Shown in pieces: positions 1 through 3,979 of a stretch of 5,816 nucleotides of DNA; within the stretch, counting starts at the first letter, position 1; each line of letters begins with the position of its first letter. A program made the translations under genes and the position numbers. Source of the DNA: Opitutaceae bacterium (GTDB lineage Bacteria; Verrucomicrobiota; Verrucomicrobiia; Opitutales; Opitutaceae); contig SYDD01000351.1 of the NCBI GenBank assembly GCA_005786775.1, forward strand, positions 1 through 5,816. The letters are read 5' to 3'. Under the pieces are notes generated by a model. The model was not told the origin of the DNA. It did not search any database and worked only from the letters and a program-made list of their open reading frames with translations.

Positions 1-432
1 ACAGAACAGCAGCCCGGCGGCGGTGTAGGCGAGGGCGATCCGCTGGAGCACCCCGAGCAGGCGCAGGTCGGGCCAGGGATTGGTGAAGCCGCCGTTGTAC
101 AGGATGCCGATGGTGAAGAGCAGGAGCCCCCGGATCACCACGTGGCGCGCTGCGACCGCGCGGCCGCGTTCCGCGATCTGCCGGCTGAGGGAATAGACGA
201 GCGAGACCCCGGAAATGAAAACAAACAGCGGGAAGATGACGTCGTAAAACGTGCAGCCCGCCCAGTCGCGGTGGGTGAGTTGCCCGGCGAGGAAGCGGGC
301 GGGGCCGGAGCCGCTGACCTCGGAGAGCGCCTGCATCAGGGCGTCGGCGCCGAGGATCCAGAACATATCGAAGCCGCGCAGCGCGTCGAGCGACTGCAGC
401 CGGCCGGGCGGGGTGGGGGACGGGGCGCTCAT
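1..432 (-). CDS. Membrane acyltransferase, DUF5009 / HGSNAT (NagX)-like, partial (N-terminal 144 residues)
   Basis: The reverse strand reads open from an ATG at 432-430 to the window edge, giving 144 residues without a stop. The N-terminus has the family signature SLDALRGFDMFWI (residues 14-26), then a polar loop with H54-x-x-W57-x-G59. This is followed by hydrophobic helices at about 60-83, 97-113 and 124-144. In the heparan-alpha-glucosaminide N-acetyltransferase family the equivalent HxxWxG histidine is the proposed acetyl-accepting residue, and the bacterial relatives are multipass inner-membrane proteins thought to acetylate sugars. The substrate here is unknown. No clear Shine-Dalgarno precedes the ATG; it was chosen because it sits just ahead of the conserved RLQSLDALRGFD block. 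The gene is divergent from the 531-989 gene across 98 bp. Family assignment is firm, biochemical role is not. The C-terminal half lies outside the window. Confidence 0.88.
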   Translation of the reverse strand, partial: MSAPSPTPPGRLQSLDALRGFDMFWILGADALMQALSEVSGSGPARFLAGQLTHRDWAGCTFYDVIFPLFVFISGVSLVYSLSRQIAERGRAVAARHVVIRGLLLFTIGILYNGGFTNPWPDLRLLGVLQRIALAYTAAGLLFC

Positions 433-530
433 CGGGGATCTGGGGTGGGCGGAGCCCACGCGATCAGGGCGGGGTGGTCAACGCCCGGGAAACCCTTGCG
501 CGGGGCCGCGGGAGGCTTCCTGCTTGGCCG

Positions 531-989
531 ATGAAGGTCTCGTTCACCCCCAAGGAGTACGCCCGCCTGCTGGAGCTGGCCCATCTGGGGCTGTGGGTGG
601 CGGGGGCGCGGCCCGACGATCCCGGCACGATGCCGGCGCGGTACGCGGACGTCGCCGAGAAGGTGTTCGGGCTGGCGGAGACCTTTGGCTGCGCGGACCT
701 CGTGGAGACCGATGTGAACGGGCAGCATTACCCGGCGGAGAAGCTCACGGCGGGCCCGACGGAGAAGGTGCTTTCCGACTTCACGGCGGACGTGTTCTGG
801 AGCGAGCTGGCGTTGCGGCTGGCGGAGCGGGACCTGCAGGCGGAGCTGGGCCGGCCGGCGGGTGGAGAGCCCGAGCCGTTCACGGAGGCGCAGGAGGAGC
901 GCCTGCACCTAATAGAGGAGACTTACTGGCGCGAGTTCGAGGCGCACGGCACCGACCACGTGGTCGTGCTGCGGGGTGGCCAGGGTTGA
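531..989 (+). CDS. Conserved-type hypothetical protein, 152 aa, acidic and soluble
   Basis: An open frame from ATG 531 to TGA 987-989 encodes 152 residues beginning MKVSFTPKEYARLLEL. GGAGG at 511-515 could be its Shine-Dalgarno, though the 15-nt spacer is long. The frame stays open upstream to about 474, but that stretch gives low-complexity Arg/Ala/Gly sequence and is unlikely to be translated. The protein is rich in Glu, Leu and Ala, has no signal peptide or membrane helix, and looks mostly helical. An amphipathic N-terminus is followed by a segment with FGCADLVETD (residues 54-63) and by a C-terminal helical stretch rich in Glu (about 119-140) ending in DHVVVLRGG. I do not recognise a named domain. 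The overall look resembles small cytosolic proteins of Verrucomicrobiota whose function is unknown. It converges on the P450 gene with a 26-bp gap and no convincing terminator. Confidence 0.8.
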   Translation: MKVSFTPKEYARLLELAHLGLWVAGARPDDPGTMPARYADVAEKVFGLAETFGCADLVETDVNGQHYPAEKLTAGPTEKVLSDFTADVFWSELALRLAERDLQAELGRPAGGEPEPFTEAQEERLHLIEETYWREFEAHGTDHVVVLRGGQG

Positions 990-1015
990 GGCGAAAGCCG
1001 AGGCTCGTGCACCCG

Positions 1016-2392
1016 TCAGCGCCCGGGCTCCCGGCGGCGCAGTCGCAGGGGCATGCCGCCCTCGGGGTGCAGGGTGATCGAGGCCCACGGCACCACGGGC
1101 GCGGTTGAAACAGGTTCGAACCCGTACTGTTGCGCGAGGGTTGCCAGACCCAGCGGGGCCTCCATCAGCGCGAGGCCGCTGCCGATGCAGATGCGCGGGC
1201 CGCCGCCGAAGGGGAAATAGGCGAACTTGGGCAACGCCGTTTCCCCCAGCCACCGCTCTGGTCGGAACGCGAGGGGGTCCGGGAACACGCGCCCGTCGCG
1301 GTGCTTCAGCCACTGGCTCATCAGCACCATCGTGCCCCGCGGGATCCGGTAGCCGCCGAGGTCGACGTCTTCGAGGGCCTCCCGGGTCACGATCCACGCC
1401 GGGGGGTAGAGCCGCATCGCCTCGCGCAGGACGGCCTGAGTGTAACGGAGGGCCTCGAGATCCGCGAGGGTGGGTGGTCGCGCGCCGAGCACGGAGTCCA
1501 GTTCCCGCGCCAGCGTGGCGGCCGCCGCGGGGTGCCGCGCGAGGAGGTGGCAGCTCCAGGTCATGGCCAGCACGGTCGTGTCCAAGCCGGCCGCGATGAG
1601 CGTCATCAGCTCATCCCGCAGCTCGGCGTCCGTCATCCCGCGGCCCTGGTCGTCCCGGGCGTCGAGGAGCATCGACAGGATGTCGCCGGGGTCGCCCTGG
1701 CCGGCACGGTGGGCGGCGGTCTGGGTGGCGATGAAGCCGTCGAGGCCGTCCATCATCGCGTGGAAGCGGCGGGAGAAATCGCCGGGCCAGAGGCCGCGGA
1801 GGAAGCCGAGGAGCCCGCGGCGGGCGCGCATCTCGCGCATCGACTCTAGGGAGAGCCGCTCGAAGGCGCCGATCTCCGGGGGTACCGCGGTGCCGAAGAG
1901 GGCCCGGATGAGGACGCGGGCCGCGAGGCCGGACAGGTCGCCGTGCATCTCCCGGGTCTCGCCGTCTCGCCAGCCGGCCATCAGTTCCCGGGCGTAATCG
2001 ACGATCACGGGGGCGTAGGCGGAGACGCGCTGCCGGTGGAAGGTGGGCTGCATCAGCCGCCGCTGGCGCACCCAGAACGGTCCCTCGCTGGTGAGCAGGC
2101 CTTGGCCGAAGACGCGGTCGACGAAGGATTTTCCGCCGCCGGGCACCTTGCGGAACCGGCGGCTCTGGGTCAGCAGCACGGCCTCGATCGCGTCGTGGTC
2201 ATTGAGCAGGACGGCCTTCCGGTGCAGGAAGCGCAGCGGCACGAAATCCCCGTGCTCGCGGGCGCAGCGGTCGAGAAACGTGAGCGGATCGGCGGCGAAC
2301 TCCCCCACGTGGCCGCCCAGCAGGCCACTGCGCGGGCCCCGGGGCCAGGGGCGCGGGCTTGGCGGCGCGGACGCGGGCTCGGTCGGCTTCAA
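1016..2392 (-). CDS. Cytochrome P450, soluble bacterial class, 458 aa
   Basis: The product is a heme-thiolate monooxygenase expected to hydroxylate or epoxidise an organic substrate using electrons from a separate redox partner. All landmarks are present: a Pro-rich N-terminal hinge; the C-helix WxxxR (W107, R111) in WVRQRRLMQPTFHR; the I-helix oxygen-activation motif AGLDTT (268-273); the K-helix ExxR (E324, R327) in EAMRLYPP; the FRPERW meander motif; and the heme loop FGGGPRICIG with the axial ligand Cys402. There is no N-terminal membrane anchor and no fused reductase, and the length is normal for the family. The overall style resembles the CYP4/BM3-like group that often takes fatty or hydrophobic substrates, but the substrate cannot be read from sequence. 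The start is TTG at 2392-2390, overlapping the TGA of the upstream VOC gene in TTGA; it is the only start that keeps the conserved Pro-rich hinge without running deep into the upstream gene. No Shine-Dalgarno is visible, so translational coupling is likely. It could tailor the product of the nearby PKS. Confidence 0.95.
   Translation of the reverse strand: MKPTEPASAPPSPRPWPRGPRSGLLGGHVGEFAADPLTFLDRCAREHGDFVPLRFLHRKAVLLNDHDAIEAVLLTQSRRFRKVPGGGKSFVDRVFGQGLLTSEGPFWVRQRRLMQPTFHRQRVSAYAPVIVDYARELMAGWRDGETREMHGDLSGLAARVLIRALFGTAVPPEIGAFERLSLESMREMRARRGLLGFLRGLWPGDFSRRFHAMMDGLDGFIATQTAAHRAGQGDPGDILSMLLDARDDQGRGMTDAELRDELMTLIAAGLDTTVLAMTWSCHLLARHPAAAATLARELDSVLGARPPTLADLEALRYTQAVLREAMRLYPPAWIVTREALEDVDLGGYRIPRGTMVLMSQWLKHRDGRVFPDPLAFRPERWLGETALPKFAYFPFGGGPRICIGSGLALMEAPLGLATLAQQYGFEPVSTAPVVPWASITLHPEGGMPLRLRRREPGR
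2389..2392 (-). promoter_or_regulatory. TTGA stop/start overlap coupling VOC and P450 translation
   Basis: On the coding strand, TTGA at 2392-2389 contains the P450 start codon TTG and the VOC stop codon TGA. No purine-rich ribosome binding site precedes it. The arrangement is the rarer counterpart of ATGA and suggests that terminating ribosomes restart on the P450. Confidence 0.7.
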
Positions 2393-2775
2393 GGCTGGAA
2401 CAGGCCCAGGTATGCGCCCTGCGGATCCTCGAGCACGGCGATCCGGCCCACATTCGGCACCACGGTGATGGGCAGCACCACCTTCGCGCCGAGGGCGTGC
2501 ACCCGCGCGCAGGTCGCGTCGAGGTCCTCGACCCGCACATAGGACAGCCAGAACGGCTTGCCGTGGGGATCCGGGTTGTCGACCAAACCGGCCACCTGCC
2601 GGTCCCCGACGCGGAACAAGGAGGACTCCAGGCCGCCCTGCGCATAGTGGTCCATCTTCCAGCCGAAAAGGTCCTGGTAAAACCGTGCGGCCCCCGGCCG
2701 GTCGTGCGTGTTGAATTCGTTCCAGACAAACGCGCCCACACCAGGTGGGGGGGGAGGAGGGGTCGGGGAGGACAT
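2389..2775 (-). CDS. VOC (glyoxalase/bleomycin-resistance/dioxygenase) family protein, 128 aa
   Basis: One vicinal-oxygen-chelate domain fills this small cytosolic protein. After a Pro-rich leader (residues 5-11) comes the first beta-alpha-beta unit, FVWNEFNTHD (16-25) with FYQDLFGW (32-39). The second half carries FWLSYVRVEDLD (75-86) and the typical closing strand VLEDPQGAYLGLF (114-126). The WNE...FY..LFGW pattern is that of single-domain VOC proteins related to the Cfp30B/27-kDa antigen group. Candidate metal ligands are Glu20 and Glu116; a classical first-strand histidine is not obvious, so enzymatic activity is uncertain. Members include lyases, isomerases, dioxygenases and drug-binding resistance proteins. 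The ATG at 2775 was preferred to an in-frame TTG at 2820 because it sits close to the domain; neither has a good Shine-Dalgarno. It is the first gene of a two-gene operon with the P450. Eight C residues in a row (2754-2747 on the coding strand) lie in codons 8-10. Confidence 0.88.
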   Translation of the reverse strand: MSSPTPPPPPPGVGAFVWNEFNTHDRPGAARFYQDLFGWKMDHYAQGGLESSLFRVGDRQVAGLVDNPDPHGKPFWLSYVRVEDLDATCARVHALGAKVVLPITVVPNVGRIAVLEDPQGAYLGLFQP

Positions 2776-2945
2776 CGGGAGGCGGGTGCAAGGAAGTTCC
2801 CGGGCGGGGCTCCGCCGCAAGCCTCATTCCGCGCGATCCCCGCGCTTGACAGCCCCTGCGGCCGCCCCGGTGCGGGCCAAATCCCGAAAACTCCACCCCC
2901 GAGTATGGCCACGGGCGACCAAGCGTAGCGGCTAAAAGCAGGATA

Positions 2946-2977
2946 TTTTGACGGCAAATCACCCATTGCCGTCAAAA
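2946..2977. repeat. Perfect 12-bp inverted repeat, 8-bp spacer (operator candidate)
   Basis: The left arm TTTTGACGGCAA (2946-2957) and the right arm TTGCCGTCAAAA (2966-2977) are exact reverse complements separated by ATCACCCA. The site lies in the middle of the divergent region, about 170 bp from the VOC start and 240 bp from the DUF697 start. Each arm contains TTGACG, close to a sigma-70 -35 box and facing opposite directions, but no good -10 box follows either at the right distance. It is not placed after any gene, so an operator or a cruciform-forming site is more likely than a terminator. The regulator is unknown. Confidence 0.7.
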
Positions 2978-3000
2978 ATTCCGATTTTTGGACCCTTTTT
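2974..3000. other. Phased A/T tracts, probable intrinsically curved DNA
   Basis: Three five-base tracts start exactly 11 bp apart: AAAAA at 2974-2978, TTTTT at 2985-2989 and TTTTT at 2996-3000. Tracts repeated near the helical period bend DNA in one direction, and such bends are common upstream of regulated promoters. The first tract overlaps the right arm of the inverted repeat at 2946-2977. AAAAAT and ATTTTT (2974-2979 and 2984-2989) also form a short second dyad. Confidence 0.45.
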
Positions 3001-3078
3001 CCGCCGACGGGGTGGGAGGTGGGGCCGTTGCTAGAGCAATCGAAGAGGTGGCGGGCGGTGGTCGGATCGGCGGCCGGG

Positions 3079-3122
3079 TGCCGCCAAGGTGCCCCCAGTG
3101 TGCCTCCATTGTGTTCTCCGTC
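3079..3122 (+). repeat. Tandem 11-bp direct repeats (three good copies, one weak)
   Basis: Adjacent 11-mers read TGCCGCCAAGG (3079), TGCCCCCAGTG (3090), TGCCTCCATTG (3101) and a degenerate TGTTCTCCGTC (3112). The first three share TGCCNCCANNG. They end 44 bp upstream of the candidate -35 box of the plus-strand operon. An 11-bp spacing places each copy on the same face of the helix, as in PhoB/OmpR-type binding sites; no known box is recognised. Chance similarity in GC-rich DNA cannot be excluded. Confidence 0.4.
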
Positions 3123-3156
3123 CGCGGTCAGAGTGAAATCGAAGCAGTCGGTGGGT

Positions 3157-3195
3157 GTATGCTCCCTTGACAACCCTCGGGGGGAACGAGCATAC
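3157..3195. promoter_or_regulatory. Inverted repeat GTATGCTC/GAGCATAC flanking the -35 region
   Basis: GTATGCTC (3157-3164) and GAGCATAC (3188-3195) are exact reverse complements with a 23-bp spacer that contains the TTGACA box. Binding of a dimer here would cover the promoter. If transcription instead starts upstream, the same dyad could fold in the leader RNA just ahead of the ribosome binding site at 3198-3204, helped by TCCC/GGGA pairing inside the loop. Confidence 0.5.
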
Positions 3196-3196
3196 C
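3167..3196 (+). promoter_or_regulatory. Candidate sigma-70 promoter of the DUF697-PKS operon
   Basis: A perfect -35 hexamer TTGACA (3167-3172) is followed after 18 bp by CATACC (3191-3196), a poor -10 match (three of six bases). Transcription would begin near 3203, leaving a very short leader. An alternative is the -10-like TATGCT at 3158-3163 (four of six) with no good -35, which would give a leader of about 50 nt. The exact -35 in otherwise GC-rich DNA is the main support. Confidence 0.45.
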
Positions 3197-3197
3197 C

Positions 3198-3204
3198 AGA
3201 GGAG
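3198..3204 (+). promoter_or_regulatory. Shine-Dalgarno AGAGGAG for the DUF697 gene
   Basis: AGAGGAG lies 14 nt before the ATG at 3219. The spacer is longer than usual, but no other start codon in frame is closer, and the first residues of the predicted protein fit the family. Confidence 0.6.
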
Positions 3205-3218
3205 AAAACCTGCCTCCC

Positions 3219-3743
3219 ATGACGACCACCGCGACCCCTGAAGCCGAGCCGATTCAAGTTCTGTCCTCCGAGGAGCGTCTGGCCGCGGGCCAGAAGATCG
3301 TGAAGCGCAACACCTACATCGCGGCTGGAGTGGCGGCTGTGCCGGTGCTCCCGCCCGGGGTGGATCTCGCTGCGCTCGGTGGCGTGCAGGTGCTGATGAT
3401 CAAGCAGCTCTCCGACCTCTACCGCGTGCCGTTCAAGGAGAACGTGGCCCGCAATTTGGTGGCCGCGCTCGTCGGCACGCTCAGTTCCCGCGTGCTCGCG
3501 GCCGGGGTGGTTGGTTCGATGTTGAAGGTCCTCCCCGGGTTTGGCGCCGTGATCGGCGGCCTCCTCGCGCTTCCGGCGGTTTCCGGCGCAGTGACCTATG
3601 CCTTGGGCAAGGTCTTCGTGAAACACTTCGAGGAGGGCGGCACGCTGCTCGATCTCGATGTGAACAAGGTCCGCGACTTCTTCGCGAGCCAGTATCAACT
3701 CGGCCGCAAGGTCGCGGCGGAGCCGGCTTCGGCCGCCGCCTGA
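3219..3743 (+). CDS. DUF697 family membrane-associated protein, 174 aa
   Basis: ATG 3219 to TGA 3741-3743 encodes a protein with a polar N-terminus (1-30). Three hydrophobic Gly/Ala/Val-rich segments follow at about 32-60, 80-100 and 104-133. The C-terminal tail is charged, with YALGKVFVKHFEEGGTLLDLD (127-147), then KVRDFFASQYQLGRK, then an Ala-rich end. The pattern PVLPPGVDLAALGGVQVLMI in the first segment and the HFEEGGT motif are typical of DUF697, a domain known from YcjF-like proteins and often found near or fused to dynamin-like or Era-like GTPases. Its molecular role is not established. No GTPase is present in this window. It is the first gene of a plus-strand group that continues, after 17 bp, with a small membrane protein and then the PKS. 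It may be a stress or envelope protein that merely shares the transcript, or a membrane helper of the pathway; the sequence does not decide this. Confidence 0.85.
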   Translation: MTTTATPEAEPIQVLSSEERLAAGQKIVKRNTYIAAGVAAVPVLPPGVDLAALGGVQVLMIKQLSDLYRVPFKENVARNLVAALVGTLSSRVLAAGVVGSMLKVLPGFGAVIGGLLALPAVSGAVTYALGKVFVKHFEEGGTLLDLDVNKVRDFFASQYQLGRKVAAEPASAAA

Positions 3744-3746
3744 CCC

Positions 3747-3751
3747 GAGGG
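3747..3751 (+). promoter_or_regulatory. Shine-Dalgarno GAGGG deciding the GTG start at 3761
   Basis: GAGGG lies just after the DUF697 stop codon and 9 nt before GTG 3761. This spacing supports the GTG as the start of the small membrane protein, which has no ATG before its first helix. Confidence 0.55.
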
Positions 3752-3760
3752 CCCCGGCCA

Positions 3761-3952
3761 GTGGTCACGCCGCTCCTTGTCTCGGTCTACGTCCTGCTTT
3801 GCCTCGTGGTAGGCTTTGCGGGGCGCCAGCGGGCGTTTGGCTTCTGGGGATTTTTCTTTTTCTCGATGCTGGTCACTCCGGTGATCGGGACGCTGGCCCT
3901 CATCGGCGGCAGCCCGTACCCGACCCAGGCTAAAGATCCGCGCCGGCCCTAA
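3761..3952 (+). CDS. Small two-helix membrane protein, 63 aa
   Basis: GTG 3761 to TAA 3950-3952 encodes 63 residues with two hydrophobic helices at about 3-20 and 27-49. They are separated by the basic turn GRQRAFGFWG, and a short polar tail with several prolines and basic residues follows. The aromatic run GFWGFFFFSMLVTP at the start of helix two resembles many short uncharacterised bacterial inner-membrane proteins; I know of no function for them. The positive-inside rule places the basic turn in the cytoplasm and both ends outside, or the reverse if the basic tail dominates. It sits 17 bp after the DUF697 gene and 27 bp before the PKS. It happens to be in the same reading frame as the PKS, with only its TAA and nine sense codons between the two, so the stop codon alone keeps them separate. 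Confidence 0.65.
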   Translation: MVTPLLVSVYVLLCLVVGFAGRQRAFGFWGFFFFSMLVTPVIGTLALIGGSPYPTQAKDPRRP

Positions 3953-3979
3953 GCGGCCCACGCGCCGTTTCCTACGCCG

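Larger units (their letters stand above)
2776..3218. other. 443-bp divergent intergenic control region
   Basis: No gene is supported between the VOC start (2775, minus) and the DUF697 start (3219, plus). Short open frames in it give low-complexity or unrecognisable products with no ribosome binding site. The part next to the VOC gene (2776-2940) is GC-rich, and I see no convincing promoter in it for either strand. From 2941 to 3000 the base composition drops sharply to AT-rich and includes a perfect inverted repeat and phased A/T tracts. From 3079 to 3122 there are tandem 11-bp repeats, and 3157-3204 holds a dyad, a consensus -35 box and a Shine-Dalgarno for the plus-strand operon. The layout suits joint regulation of two divergent operons, although this is inferred from position. 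Confidence 0.75.

Noticed and set aside
445..459. GTGGGC-GGA-GCCCAC dyad upstream of the acyltransferase start
   Set aside because: Six GC-rich base pairs with a 3-nt loop are common by chance in this composition, and nothing else supports a regulatory role.
990..999. GGC-GAAA-GCC mini hairpin between the convergent genes
   Set aside because: Only three base pairs and no following T run, too weak to call a terminator.
251..1108. Long plus-strand open frame across the acyltransferase and hypothetical genes
   Set aside because: Gly/Ala/Arg-rich product without motifs, overlapping two better-supported genes in other frames.
2846..2851. Exact TTGACA on the plus strand
   Set aside because: No -10-like hexamer at 16-19 bp downstream in very GC-rich sequence, and no gene starts nearby on that strand.
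2393..2962. Upstream extension of the P450 frame to 2962
   Set aside because: The extra 190 residues are low-complexity and overlap the VOC gene in another frame; the P450 is full length from 2392.
2988..3222. Short plus-strand open frames within the divergent region
   Set aside because: No ribosome binding site, no recognisable protein features, and they cross the likely promoter and repeats.
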